Shown: positions 41,715 through 50,325, counted from the stretch's first letter. The stretch is DNA of 64,000 bases from Oscillospiraceae bacterium (GCA_017482385.1 JAFUNI010000007.1:53343-117342), one strand, 5' to 3'. Notes: generated from the letters alone by a model not told the origin. Translations and numbers: made by a program.

Positions 41715-41927
41715 TTAAGGCACGGGGTCAATGAAATCCCCTTTGTAAAAGGGATGGCAGCGCAAAAAGCGCTTCAGGGCTAAGAAACCGCCCTTCATGG
41801 CCCCATATTTTTCAATAGCTTCCATTGCGTAAGCGGAGCAGGTAGGCGTAAATCGACAGCAGGCAGGCGTGTAGGGAGAGATGTGGCGCCGGTAAAAGCG
41901 AATCATAGACAGGAGCAGTTTTTTCAT
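41715..41927 (-). CDS. yidD: Membrane protein insertion efficiency factor YidD
   Basis: A 70-residue YidD. Seen: [20 protein letters not shown] and the following [14 protein letters not shown], the conserved core with three cysteines, then LRCHPF near the C-terminus. YidD is membrane-associated and assists YidC. The gene starts inside the end of rnpA (four-base overlap), its usual place in the rpmH cluster. Confidence 0.95.
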   Translation of the reverse strand: MKKLLLSMIRFYRRHISPYTPACCRFTPTCSAYAMEAIEKYGAMKGGFLALKRFLRCHPFYKGDFIDPVP

Positions 41928-42262
41928 TGCTCTTTCAGGATCCCGGCTTTTTCAGCCAGGGACAGGTATGCGTCGGTGAGCTTGCAGAAGTCGGCTTTGA
42001 TACACCGGCTCCGGGCAACCACCACGATGTCCCAACCGGGAGTGAACCTGTCCTCATTGAGGCGGTAAACCTCCCGCAGGCGACGGCGCACCCGGTTGCG
42101 GACCACGGCGTGGCCCAGCTTTTTGCCGGTGGTAATACCCACCCGGTTGATTCCCAAGCGATTGGGCCGGGCATACAGCACCAGATACCCATTGGCTTGG
42201 CCGGAGGTGGCATACAGTCGCCTAAAAACATGATTCAGCTTCAACGCGCAGGAAAATTTCAT
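41924..42262 (-). CDS. rnpA: Ribonuclease P protein component
   Basis: A 112-residue RNase P protein that helps the RNA subunit trim tRNA 5' ends. Seen: the [12 protein letters not shown] signature (RNR motif, residues about 56-67), GKKLGHAV before it, and DIVVVARSR in the last strand. The upstream AAGGAGAG precedes the ATG. It is followed by yidD, yidC and jag, but is separated from rpmH by about 300 bases and a terminator, unlike the usual close rpmH-rnpA pair. Confidence 0.96.
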   Translation of the reverse strand: MKFSCALKLNHVFRRLYATSGQANGYLVLYARPNRLGINRVGITTGKKLGHAVVRNRVRRRLREVYRLNEDRFTPGWDIVVVARSRCIKADFCKLTDAYLSLAEKAGILKEQ

Positions 42263-42559
42263 AAACTCTCTCCTTAGGTATCCACTATCTGCGGAAAACC
42301 CGGGCAGGCTTGAAGAAATGTATTGTCGATGAATTGGCGAGAGATTTTTTCACAAGGCAAGCAACAGACCCGCAGGAATACTTTGTGTATTTCAAGGGGC
42401 TGTTGTGAAGCATTGGGGAAAAAGATCCGCCAAGGCACGGCAAGACATTTCAGAAAGTCTGCCCATATAAAAAGGGAGCGGGGCGAATCGCCATTCGCCC
42501 CGCGTGGACTCCCATTTTGCTTGTAGCGGTGGCCTGCAATCAAATTAGCCTCACTTCAC
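42263..42559 (-). other. Long rpmH-rnpA spacer
   Basis: This spacer of 297 bases begins with the rpmH terminator (42468-42503) and continues with about 200 bases of leader to rnpA. A weak hairpin GCAGAC/GTCTTGC lies near 42440-42465. A minus frame of 89 codons (42274-42543) crosses the terminator and lacks a ribosome site; I do not call it a gene. The segment could hold the rnpA promoter or an RNA; nothing familiar was recognised. Confidence 0.35.
42468..42503 (-). terminator. Terminator after rpmH
   Basis: Eleven-base-pair stem GCGGGGCGAAT/ATTCGCCCCGC (42478-42488 with 42493-42503), four-base loop, then TCCCTTTTTATA on the minus strand. Confidence 0.75.
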
Positions 42560-42694
42560 TCAAGCGGACAGGACCTTACGGCCTTTGGCACGGCGGCGGG
42601 CAAGAACCTTGCGGCCGTTGGAAGTAGCCATTCTCTGCCGGAAACCGTGAACCTTGGAACGGTGGCGGCGGCTGGGCTGGTAGGTACGCTTCAT
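42560..42694 (-). CDS. rpmH: Ribosomal protein bL34
   Basis: A 44-residue L34, complete: it starts [19 protein letters not shown], continues with [19 protein letters not shown] and ends KVLSA. The ATG at 42694 has GGAGGTG eight bases upstream. It is the first gene of the rpmH-rnpA-yidD-yidC-jag cluster, but a terminator follows it, so it forms its own transcript with partial read-through at most. Confidence 0.97.
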   Translation of the reverse strand: MKRTYQPSRRHRSKVHGFRQRMATSNGRKVLARRRAKGRKVLSA

Positions 42695-42787
42695 GGGTGA
42701 ACACCTCCTTAAAATCACATATGCTCGACAGCTTTTTCAGCTGCAGCGGAACAAAATTACAGACTATGTCCATAGTCACGCTAAGAT

Positions 42788-42816
42788 AGTATAACCGAAA
42801 AAACCCAATAGGTCAA
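42788..42816 (-). promoter_or_regulatory. Sigma-A promoter of rpmH
   Basis: Minus strand TTGACC (42811-42816), 17-base spacer, TATACT (42788-42793); leader of about 90 nt. Confidence 0.75.
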
Positions 42817-42850
42817 CAACTTTTTTCCAAATCTTTGATTTTTATGGTGC

Positions 42851-42883
42851 AAAAACCTGCCTCCTTGGGGAAAAGGAGGCAGG
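42851..42883 (-). terminator. Terminator of the VTC-DUF4956-lipoprotein operon
   Basis: Eleven-base-pair stem CCTGCCTCCTT/AAGGAGGCAGG (from about 42856 to 42883), then TTTTTGCACC on the minus strand, just after the stop at 42891. Confidence 0.88.
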
Positions 42884-42890
42884 AAGATTA

Positions 42891-44738
42891 TCAGTCGGCT
42901 GTTACCTCACTGCTTTGAGAACCTACGCGCAAGGTGTAGGTCTGCCCTGCTTTGAGCTTAGGATCGGACAGGATCACCACATTATAACCCAATGCCGGTG
43001 TATGCTCGATGAGCACATTGCCGTCTTTGTCGGTAAGGGTGATCTGAGTGCCCGCAGTGATGTTGCCCACACGCACCGAGATCAGCCCCTGCTCTGCATC
43101 ACTGAAGGTCTGTGCCATTCCCGATGCGCCGGTGCCAATGAAGGTGCCGCCGGAAATCACCGCGGATTTGTCATAGTCCAGCGTTGCGGTATCTCCCTGG
43201 GTAGGACCGCAGACGGTGGTATAACCGCCGGTGATCTCCAAGGTGCCGTTGGCATCGATGCCGTCGCCGGAGGCGGTGATATTCAGCTTACCGCCGGAGA
43301 TCTCGATGCTGCCGTTGCCGGAGGACATTCCGCCCATGCCGCCGTGGCCGCCCGGTCCGTAAGCCATACCCATAAATTGTCCGTCATCCCGGCCGCCGAA
43401 GCCGCTTTGGTCTGTGCCGCCTGCGGCATTGAGACCGTCGTCGCTGGCGGTGAGGGTGATATCGCCACCGGAAACCTTGATATGCAAAGCCTCCAAGCCC
43501 TCGTAGCTTTCTGTGATGGTGACAGTACCGCCGGAAACAGACATGGTTTCCTCTGCGTGGAATCCGTCATCACCGGTGGCAACGCTGAACGCACCGTTTT
43601 CCAAATACAAAGAGCCGTTGGCATGCACGCCGTCGTCGGCCGAATTGATGCCCAATGTGCCGCCGGTAATCTTCATATCCGTACCGGCCTTCAGACCCTT
43701 CATGCTGGTACTTTCGGTGGTTTCCGCAGTTTCCATGGTGGTAGTTGTCGCACGCCCGCCGGGGCGCTGGGGTTTACCGCCCATTCCGCCGCCGGGGAAT
43801 CCGCCGCCAAAGCCGCCGTAGTTTTCAGAGGATTGCTTATCGCCGTTTTCGCTGCCACCGCCGGCGGTAATATCAAAGCTGCCCCCGTCAATTTGCAGGG
43901 AGCTGCCGGCGCTGATACCGTCGCCCTCTGCTTCCATTTTGAAAGCACCGCCGGAGATATATACAAAGCCCAGGCTGGCATCGTCATTATTTTCCGCGTG
44001 AATGCCATCCTTGCCCGCATCGGCAGTGATAGCGCCGCCGGAAATGCGCACGCTGTCGTTGGCATCGATGGCGTGGGAGGCGGACTGAATCGTATAATTA
44101 CCGCCGGTGAATACCAAGTCGTCTTTACAAACAATGCCGTGTCCGGCAGGAGAAGTGACCGTAAGTGAACCTGCGCCATTGAAGGTCAAATCGGTTTTGG
44201 CATAGACCACACCGTCAATATTGTTGTCATCAATGGCTGTAAAACTTTCTCCGCCGGACAAGGTGTTTTCTGTGCCCTCGGCCAGGGTCACAAAGACCTT
44301 GTCCGCCTGCAATGCAAAAATCGGCGCGTAGGTCTTACTGGTAATGGATGCGTTGCTCAGAACGATCTGCACCTTGGCATCCTTGGGGGCATCCACCACC
44401 AGCATTCCGTCATCCAAGCTGCCGGTGACGAGATAGGTTGCCGCCTCGGTAAGCTTGACTGTACTGCCGCTGATCTGCACCGCATTGGAGGTTGCGGTGG
44501 CCGTATTGCCGCTGAGGGTGATCTTCACCGTGCTGTCATCATACGAAGTGTCGCTATCCCGGTCCGTGAACATTTCTTTGTCGGTTTCCGCAAAAGATGT
44601 AGACGGCGCAACGGAAGCCGCAGTACTTGCTTTGGTAGGATTTGTGGCGGTACTGGCCGCAGGCTCCGGAGTTTCCGGCTTTTGACAGCCGCAAAGACAC
44701 AGCGCCAAGACAAGGAAAATCGCAAAAGTCCGTTTCAT
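42891..44738 (-). CDS. Cthe_2159-type carbohydrate-binding lipoprotein
   Basis: A 615-residue exported lipoprotein. Seen: a signal peptide with lipobox LCGC (lipidated Cys near 18), a Thr/Ser/Ala-rich spacer to about 55, then many short beta-strand repeats of the type SGGAITADAGKDGIHAEN, as in the Cthe_2159 polysaccharide-binding beta-helix family (PF14262). Two glycine-rich, low-complexity insertions occur (about 310-330 GGFGGGFPGGGMGG, and about 455-480). Family members bind polygalacturonate or cellulose-like glycans. Together with the VTC and DUF4956 genes upstream it forms a common clostridial surface cluster; the usual CotH kinase is absent. Confidence 0.85.
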   Translation of the reverse strand: MKRTFAIFLVLALCLCGCQKPETPEPAASTATNPTKASTAASVAPSTSFAETDKEMFTDRDSDTSYDDSTVKITLSGNTATATSNAVQISGSTVKLTEAATYLVTGSLDDGMLVVDAPKDAKVQIVLSNASITSKTYAPIFALQADKVFVTLAEGTENTLSGGESFTAIDDNNIDGVVYAKTDLTFNGAGSLTVTSPAGHGIVCKDDLVFTGGNYTIQSASHAIDANDSVRISGGAITADAGKDGIHAENNDDASLGFVYISGGAFKMEAEGDGISAGSSLQIDGGSFDITAGGGSENGDKQSSENYGGFGGGFPGGGMGGKPQRPGGRATTTTMETAETTESTSMKGLKAGTDMKITGGTLGINSADDGVHANGSLYLENGAFSVATGDDGFHAEETMSVSGGTVTITESYEGLEALHIKVSGGDITLTASDDGLNAAGGTDQSGFGGRDDGQFMGMAYGPGGHGGMGGMSSGNGSIEISGGKLNITASGDGIDANGTLEITGGYTTVCGPTQGDTATLDYDKSAVISGGTFIGTGASGMAQTFSDAEQGLISVRVGNITAGTQITLTDKDGNVLIEHTPALGYNVVILSDPKLKAGQTYTLRVGSQSSEVTAD

Positions 44739-44748
44739 AGCATTCTCC

Positions 44749-45444
44749 TTACAGCTCGGTATTGATGGTAGCCTGCCGGGAAACGGTGATCTCCAAATTG
44801 CCGTTGCGGCAGCGAAGCTTGTCGATCAGTTCCTTTTCCTTGGCAGGATCCCGGAGTGTTACATCATAAGTCAGGCGGAACATACTGCCCATATTGGTGG
44901 TCTTCACGCCGGTCAGCTGGCAATCGGTGACATATTCGGCAAAAACCTCTTCAAATACGCCGGTGTAGTCTAAATCCTCCGGAATGGTAACGCGGAAGGT
45001 TTTATAGCGGTTTGCATTCTTCTTTGCGCCGAAGTCCAGCACATTATAAAGCACAAACACCCCGCACAGGATCACCGTAAACAGCAGCGCAAAGCCCAAA
45101 TAGCCCATACCGGCAATGAGACCTGCGCCCATGGCCAAAAACAAAGCGGCTATCTCCTTGGCTGTGCCGGGCACGGAGCGAAACCGCACCAGGCTGAATG
45201 CGCCAGCCACTGCAACGCCTGCACCCACATTGCCGTTGACCATCATGATCACCACACAAACAACCGCAGGCAAAACAGCCAAAGTCACCACAAAGCTTTT
45301 GGTATAGCGGGTCCTAAACATATAGGCAAGGGCCAACAGCAGGCCCAGCGCCAGTGCGCCGCCGATGCACAGCAGAAAATCTGTGACAGAGATCACAGTG
45401 GTCAGTTCCGTGTCAAAAAGGCCTCGAAAAAAGGAATCAAACAT
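44749..45444 (-). CDS. DUF4956 membrane protein
   Basis: A 231-residue protein of the DUF4956 family. Seen: three to four transmembrane helices in the first 145 residues (TDFLLCIGGALALGLLLALA, then FVVTLAVLPAVVCVVIMM and later), the conserved GAFSLVRFRSVPGTAKEIA loop between them, and a soluble C-terminal ferredoxin-like domain (about 150-231). The function is unknown. It overlaps the VTC gene by 8 bases and precedes the lipoprotein gene by 10, so the three are one operon. Confidence 0.88.
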   Translation of the reverse strand: MFDSFFRGLFDTELTTVISVTDFLLCIGGALALGLLLALAYMFRTRYTKSFVVTLAVLPAVVCVVIMMVNGNVGAGVAVAGAFSLVRFRSVPGTAKEIAALFLAMGAGLIAGMGYLGFALLFTVILCGVFVLYNVLDFGAKKNANRYKTFRVTIPEDLDYTGVFEEVFAEYVTDCQLTGVKTTNMGSMFRLTYDVTLRDPAKEKELIDKLRCRNGNLEITVSRQATINTEL

Positions 45445-46153
45445 TGGTTACATTCTCCTTCCGTTTGGAAAAAATCATAGTTTGGTAGGCAGTGCCATAC
45501 TTGGAAAAGGATGTTTTATAAAGCTTCTCCCGGGAGAGTAGGCTTGTCAGCCACAAGGGGATTCCTCCGGGGCATTTCACCTCCATCAGCACCTGTCCCG
45601 GTGCAAGCAGGGGTGTACCGTAGTTTTCAGCGCAGAGGGACAACGCCTCCTGTCGGCAGAGGATATTATCATCAAAGGTCAGCCGAAGATCGCTGCCCTC
45701 TCTGCAAAAATAGGCCTCCCGCTCATAGGACAAAAACACCGTGGGATGGAGCGTTTCATAATAGCCAGCAAAATAACGGATCTCCTCGGCAATCTGGGAT
45801 TCGGGGGCATTTCCCCGGCCTTGCAGCCACGCCATCGCGGCTTGTTCTTCCATGGGTATGCGACGCTTGTACACCACGCCGTTATACTTCTTTTTCAGTT
45901 CCACAAAAACCGTGCTGTCTGGATTGGTGTTCCCATAGCTGCGAATGCGGAGCTTTTCTTTGTAGGCCGGCTTTTCCAGGGAGCGGCGGATCAGCCGGTA
46001 GGTATCCGTGTCGAAATAAAGATTTTTTATGAGGGTTCTGCCGTACTTGTCCAGGCTCATATGCTTTTCAATCTCCGGCAATAGTCGTGCTTTTTGTTCT
46101 TCGGTAAGCAAAAACTTCAACTCATACCGCTTAAAAACTGTCTGTACAGCCAT
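45437..46153 (-). CDS. VTC-domain polyphosphate polymerase family protein
   Basis: A 238-residue VTC (CYTH-like tunnel) domain protein. Seen: FKRYELKFLLT at the N-terminus, the basic tunnel residues in YKEKLRIRSYG, VFVELKKKYNGVVYKRR, and an acidic VLMEVKCPG strand near the C-terminus. In yeast Vtc4 this fold makes polyphosphate from ATP; bacterial versions are annotated as polyphosphate polymerase domain proteins and occur with DUF4956 and CotH genes. AAGGAGG precedes the ATG; a TATAAT -10 box lies at 46177-46182 (minus strand) with a weak -35. Confidence 0.88.
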   Translation of the reverse strand: MAVQTVFKRYELKFLLTEEQKARLLPEIEKHMSLDKYGRTLIKNLYFDTDTYRLIRRSLEKPAYKEKLRIRSYGNTNPDSTVFVELKKKYNGVVYKRRIPMEEQAAMAWLQGRGNAPESQIAEEIRYFAGYYETLHPTVFLSYEREAYFCREGSDLRLTFDDNILCRQEALSLCAENYGTPLLAPGQVLMEVKCPGGIPLWLTSLLSREKLYKTSFSKYGTAYQTMIFSKRKENVTNV

Positions 46154-46265
46154 AAAACACCTCCTTAACGAACATTATTATACCAATTGGGCGTATTTGG
46201 AAATGAAGATTTTGTAAAGATTTCTTGAAATAATATTAAAATTTCCCGGTGTGTTTTAGCACAAT

Positions 46266-46301
46266 CGGTGCAAAAGCAAGCCGCCGGGAAACCGGCGGCT
46301 T
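46266..46301 (-). terminator. Terminator of the lacI-type regulator gene
   Basis: Ten-base-pair stem AAGCCGCCGG/CCGGCGGCTT (46278-46287 with 46292-46301), then GCTTTTGC on the minus strand. Confidence 0.75.
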
Positions 46302-46308
46302 GGGCTGT

Positions 46309-47274
46309 TTATTTGATTATAGCGGAAGATCGCAAATGGAAAGTCGCCGGGACTTTGTGCCGCAGGGCAAAGTCCGGATTGGACATACGCTGCATAATGG
46401 CATCCGCAGCAATGGCGCAGAGCTTGTCCATATTAAAATCGATGGAGGAAAGGGGTGGGTTGAGATAGCAGTTCTCCGGAATATTATCCATACCTACAAT
46501 GGCCACATCTTCCGGAACCCGCAGTCCGTGCTCACAGGCGCAGCGGATAGCGCCGATGGCCATATAGTCATAAGCGCAGAAAATGGCACGGGGAGTGTGA
46601 CCGCTTTCCAAATATTTTTCAAATGCCTTGTATCCGCCGGTCTCAAAGCGCTCCTCCGTGACAGAGCAGCGAATCGCTTCCCTATCCAAAGACAGCATCT
46701 GTGCAGTGCTGAGAAAAAGCTTTTCCTTGGAAACTGTATGGCGGTCACCGATAAAGCCGATATCCGTAATACCGCAACCCAAGAAATGTCGGATCGCTTC
46801 AGTGATTGCGTCGATACAATCCGTGGCCAGCGTGATAGCGCCTTCACAACCCAAATTGGGAAGTATGGTAGCTACGGGAATCTCCCCAGGCAAGTTCAGA
46901 GGGACCTTGCCGTTGATCACGATAATGCCGTCTACGTTGGCGTAGTGACTGTAATATTCCAAAAGGTCGGCTTCCGTCTGGGCAGAAAAATTGGTGGAAG
47001 CCACACATACTTCACAGGAATGGGCGGAAAGCCGTTCCTGCAAGTGGGATAGGGCAGAATTATAAAAATGGCTTTTGTACTCCGGACAGATCACCGCGAT
47101 CACATATTTGGGGTATTTGGCGTTGAAGAATTTCTTAAAGCAGCCCTGCTCCCGGGCAATTCGGAAAATGGTCTCCCGGGTCTGCTCGCTGACCTCACTG
47201 CTCATAGAGAAGGCCTTGGATGCAGTAGAAACGGAAACATGGGCCATAGATGCTAATTTGGATAAGGTAATCAT
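46309..47274 (-). CDS. LacI-family transcriptional regulator
   Basis: A 321-residue LacI/GalR repressor. Seen: the helix-turn-helix at the N-terminus (LSKLASMAHVSVSTASKAFS), the hinge helix region, and a periplasmic-binding-protein-like sugar domain with the typical GMDNIPENCYLNPPLSSID motif near the C-terminus. Start: ATG at 47274 (MITLSKLAS) with GGAGGTG upstream. It is transcribed away from the sugar-isomerase-like and ceramidase-like genes, so it probably controls them in response to a sugar. The ligand is not known. Confidence 0.93.
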   Translation of the reverse strand: MITLSKLASMAHVSVSTASKAFSMSSEVSEQTRETIFRIAREQGCFKKFFNAKYPKYVIAVICPEYKSHFYNSALSHLQERLSAHSCEVCVASTNFSAQTEADLLEYYSHYANVDGIIVINGKVPLNLPGEIPVATILPNLGCEGAITLATDCIDAITEAIRHFLGCGITDIGFIGDRHTVSKEKLFLSTAQMLSLDREAIRCSVTEERFETGGYKAFEKYLESGHTPRAIFCAYDYMAIGAIRCACEHGLRVPEDVAIVGMDNIPENCYLNPPLSSIDFNMDKLCAIAADAIMQRMSNPDFALRHKVPATFHLRSSAIIK

Positions 47275-47366
47275 ACAGCCACCTCCTGCTTTATAATTGT
47301 ATCCGTTAATTCCCAAAAGCGCAAGCATTATCCCAACATTTCGAAACTTTTTCGTTCGCATTTCTC

Positions 47367-47395
47367 TTGATGTAAAAAAACACAAATGCTATAAT
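47367..47395 (+). promoter_or_regulatory. Sigma-A promoter of the isomerase-like operon
   Basis: TTGATG (47367-47372), 17-base spacer, TATAAT (47390-47395). A sequence CGAAACTTTTTCG just upstream (about 47342) could be part of a LacI-type operator, but this is weak. Confidence 0.7.
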
Positions 47396-47422
47396 AAACA
47401 AAAAAGCAAAGGAGCAAGGCTT

Positions 47423-48781
47423 ATGAAAAAACAAATCGGATTTGTATGTTTCGGCGAGGTCAATACCCCCATTGAGCGCCTGCAAATGAAGCATACAGAA
47501 GCACTGGAAGTTCTTGAAAAGCTGGACTACACTTTTGTAGATGGCGGCCTGGTCATCGATGATCCCGGCTATGAAACCGCGGATGCAGCAATTGCCAAGC
47601 TGCAGGGGGTGGATATGAGTTGCCTGGTGGTCTGCGTAGCAGGTTGGGTTCCCACCCACGCAGTGATCCGGGTGACGGACAATTTCCGCCATATCCCTGT
47701 GCTTTTGTGGGGTCTTTGCGGCTGGAAAGAAAATGGCCGCATCATCACCACCGCAGAGCAGGCCGGCACCACTGCCCTCAGACCTGCCCTGGAGGCACTG
47801 GGCTATACATTTAAATATGTATACAATGTGATCGGCAAGCCTTATCCTGTGGAAAAGCTGGATGCATTTCTTTCTGCATGCTGCGCCCGGAAAGCACTGC
47901 GCAGCGCCCGGGTCGGCACTATGGGCTACCGGGATATGCTCCTGTACGGCACCCAGTTCGAGGGCAATTCCATGCGGGGTCAGATCGGCGTGGAAGTAGA
48001 GCCCTACGAAATGCTGGAAATGGTACAGACTTTGGAAACACTGGATCCTGATGCCGTGGCCGAGGGCGTTAAGTTTGTGAAGGAAAACTGGGTATTTAAG
48101 AAGCCCTGCGCTGATGAAGTGATCGAAAAGGGCGTGAAATATGCCCTTGCCATCAGCAAGAAGATCCGCGAGCGTGGCTGGGAAGCCATTACCCTCATCG
48201 ATGTGGATGGCATGAAGAAGCTGATGGGCTTCCCCCCTGCTATGGTCTTTATGCTGCTGGAGCATTACTGCGGCGTGCTCACCGTTCCCGAGAACGATGT
48301 GATGGGCGCTGTGACCCAGCTGATCATGAAGTACCTGTCCGGTCAGAATGTTGCTTATATGGAGTACTACGAGTTCTTTGAAAACAGCATGCTCATCGGC
48401 GTGCCGGACTATGTACCCAAGTCTGTGACCTGCGGCGATGTGACTGTGCTGCCTGCAGCATTCGGCCTGCTGAGCGCTTCGCTGCTGAATGTATCCAAGG
48501 TGAAGACCGGCTATGTGACCTGTGCCCGCCTGTTCTATATGCACGGCAAGTACAAAATGCATGTTTACACTGCCGAGGCCAAGGAGCCGCCCCAGTGGAA
48601 TGAGTTCGGTTGGGACGATCCCGCACCCCAGCTGCCCAGTCTGGAGGTTGCCCCGGACAGCTGTACCGTGGAAGAATTTGCCCAGAATGTGGCATGCCAG
48701 CACGTGATCGTGGCTTATGGCAACTACATAGAAGCCATCAAGGATTTCTGCCGTATGATGGATATTGAACTCATTATGTAA
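47423..48781 (+). CDS. L-fucose/L-arabinose isomerase-like protein
   Basis: A 452-residue protein of the fucose/arabinose isomerase-like superfamily. Seen: the N-terminal Rossmann-like half (IGFVCFGEVNTPIERLQMK, CLVVCVAGWVPTHAV, PVLLWGLCGWKENG) and a C-terminal half with the TLIDVDGMKKLMGFPPAM and LPAAFGLLSASLL stretches that hold the metal-binding Glu/Asp in relatives. True isomerases interconvert aldose and ketose; many paralogues of this group remain uncharacterised. GGAG precedes the ATG. It is co-transcribed with the ceramidase-like gene and lies opposite a LacI regulator, which fits a catabolic unit for a sugar or sugar acid. Confidence 0.65.
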   Translation: MKKQIGFVCFGEVNTPIERLQMKHTEALEVLEKLDYTFVDGGLVIDDPGYETADAAIAKLQGVDMSCLVVCVAGWVPTHAVIRVTDNFRHIPVLLWGLCGWKENGRIITTAEQAGTTALRPALEALGYTFKYVYNVIGKPYPVEKLDAFLSACCARKALRSARVGTMGYRDMLLYGTQFEGNSMRGQIGVEVEPYEMLEMVQTLETLDPDAVAEGVKFVKENWVFKKPCADEVIEKGVKYALAISKKIRERGWEAITLIDVDGMKKLMGFPPAMVFMLLEHYCGVLTVPENDVMGAVTQLIMKYLSGQNVAYMEYYEFFENSMLIGVPDYVPKSVTCGDVTVLPAAFGLLSASLLNVSKVKTGYVTCARLFYMHGKYKMHVYTAEAKEPPQWNEFGWDDPAPQLPSLEVAPDSCTVEEFAQNVACQHVIVAYGNYIEAIKDFCRMMDIELIM

Positions 48782-48792
48782 GGAGAATGATT

Positions 48793-50289
48793 ATGGAAAA
48801 GCTTTTGATCGGTTGGGCTGAAGAGAGCATCGTGCCCGATAAAAAGGTGAGCCTTGGCGGCCAGTTCTTTGAGCGGATCTCTGAGTATGTGGAGTCCGAG
48901 ATCACCGTGACCGCTATGGCGGTAGAGGCCAATGGAGATCAGATGATCATGGTGTCTGCGGACCTGACCTCTGTAACTGCTTACTTTATGGAGTTGGTCC
49001 GTGCTAAGTTCGCGGAGATTTGCCCCGAGGTAGACCCCCGGAAGCTGATGGTGGCCGCTACCCATACCCACACCACCCACACCCTTGTGCGCAATCCCGG
49101 AAAGAGTTCCGATGTAAGAACCGCCAAGACTTTGCTGAAAGAATACCTGCCTGCCGGTAAGGAATACACCTCCCTGGTAACTGCCGATGAGAGCGTAATC
49201 ACACCCGAAGAAGCCACCGAATTTGTTGTAAACAAGATCGCCCTGGCTGCCAAGCGGGCCTGGGAGAATCGCGAAGAATCTCTCTATACCAACGAATTCG
49301 GCCGCGCAGCTGTGGGTATGTGCCGCCGTGTCAGCTATGACGACGGCAGCGCCCAAATGTGGGGCGATGTGAACACCGCTAACTTTGTAGCCCTGGAGGG
49401 CGGCAACGACTCCGGCATTGAGCTGCTCTTTACTTTCAACAAGGACCGCAAGCTCACCGGCGTGGTGGCAAACATCGCCTGCCCTGCCCAAATTTTGGAG
49501 CAGAGAAGCTTTATTTCCGCTGACTACTGGGGCCGCACCAAGGCCATCCTCCGGGAAAAGCTGGGTAAGGATATTTATTTGCTGGGTCTGGGTGGCGCCG
49601 GCGGTGACCAGTGCCCCCGTGACTTGGTTCGCTGGGTGACTCCCGAGACTCCCATTGACGATCCCAATGTGAAGCGTCCCTTCCCTCTGAAGCGGAAGGC
49701 AGATCCCTCTATGTATGACATCAGCGGCTGCAACCGCGTAGGCAAGCGCATTGCCAACGAGATCGTCTCCGTCTACGAGGAGATCACCGAACTGAAGGAC
49801 TCCGCCGTTTTCCAGCACAAGGTCATTGATCTGGACCTGCCCCTGCGGAAGGTCACTATGGCAGAATATCAGAATGCCATTCGTGAACTGGAATACTACA
49901 TTGATAAGAACAAGGACAAAGAGGTCTTCAATTTCGAGGACACCGCCCGGATGCATGTCCACTGCGGTGTGATGCTCCGTTATGAGATGCAGCAGGATAC
50001 TGAGATCTATCCCATCGAATACCATGTCATCCGCTTTGGCGACATTGCCATTGCCACAAATCCCTTCGAGCTGTTCCTGGACTACGGCAACCGTATGAAG
50101 GCCAGAAGTAAGGCTGAGCAGACCTTCGTGGTACAGCTTTGTTGCGGCAGCTCCGGCTATCTGCCCACCGAAAAGGCAGAAAAGGCCGGCCACTACAGCG
50201 CTTATGTGTCAAGCGGCAATATAGGCCACGAGGGCGGCGATCTCCTCACCCGCAGAACCATCCACGAGATCAACGAAATGTTTGACTAA
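48793..50289 (+). CDS. Neutral/alkaline ceramidase-like hydrolase
   Basis: A 498-residue protein with the neutral/alkaline non-lysosomal ceramidase N-terminal fold (PF04734 type). Seen: the zinc motif AATHTHTTHT (near residue 91), IACPAQILEQRSFISADYWG, LLGLGGAGGDQCPRD, and IATNPFELFLDYG near the C-terminus. No signal peptide is present, so the substrate is intracellular; ceramide is improbable in a Firmicute. Many intracellular members lie beside sugar genes and may hydrolyse a lactone or amide. Start: ATG at 48793, seven bases after AGGAG; the ATG at 48787 is too close to the site. It follows the isomerase-like gene by 11 bases. Confidence 0.65.
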   Translation: MEKLLIGWAEESIVPDKKVSLGGQFFERISEYVESEITVTAMAVEANGDQMIMVSADLTSVTAYFMELVRAKFAEICPEVDPRKLMVAATHTHTTHTLVRNPGKSSDVRTAKTLLKEYLPAGKEYTSLVTADESVITPEEATEFVVNKIALAAKRAWENREESLYTNEFGRAAVGMCRRVSYDDGSAQMWGDVNTANFVALEGGNDSGIELLFTFNKDRKLTGVVANIACPAQILEQRSFISADYWGRTKAILREKLGKDIYLLGLGGAGGDQCPRDLVRWVTPETPIDDPNVKRPFPLKRKADPSMYDISGCNRVGKRIANEIVSVYEEITELKDSAVFQHKVIDLDLPLRKVTMAEYQNAIRELEYYIDKNKDKEVFNFEDTARMHVHCGVMLRYEMQQDTEIYPIEYHVIRFGDIAIATNPFELFLDYGNRMKARSKAEQTFVVQLCCGSSGYLPTEKAEKAGHYSAYVSSGNIGHEGGDLLTRRTIHEINEMFD

Positions 50290-50296
50290 TTTAATC

Positions 50297-50325
50297 AAAA
50301 CCACCGGCAATGCCGGTGGTTTTCT
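50297..50325 (+). terminator. Terminator of the isomerase-like/ceramidase-like operon
   Basis: Perfect palindrome CCACCGGCA/TGCCGGTGG between A-run and T-run (about 50297-50325). Confidence 0.85.

Noticed and set aside
42274-42543. Minus frame of 89 codons between rpmH and rnpA
   Set aside because: It reads through an intrinsic terminator and lacks a ribosome site; coding was not supported.
42915-44168. Long plus-strand open frame of 417 codons
   Set aside because: It is the mirror of the repetitive, glycine-rich lipoprotein gene on the minus strand, and the lipoprotein has a signal peptide, ribosome site and family match.
47306-48703. Long minus-strand frame of 465 codons
   Set aside because: Antisense to the isomerase-like gene, with no motif and no ribosome site; the plus-strand product is the conserved one.
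48724-50193. Long minus-strand frame of 489 codons
   Set aside because: Antisense to the ceramidase-like gene, whose conserved zinc motif identifies the real strand.
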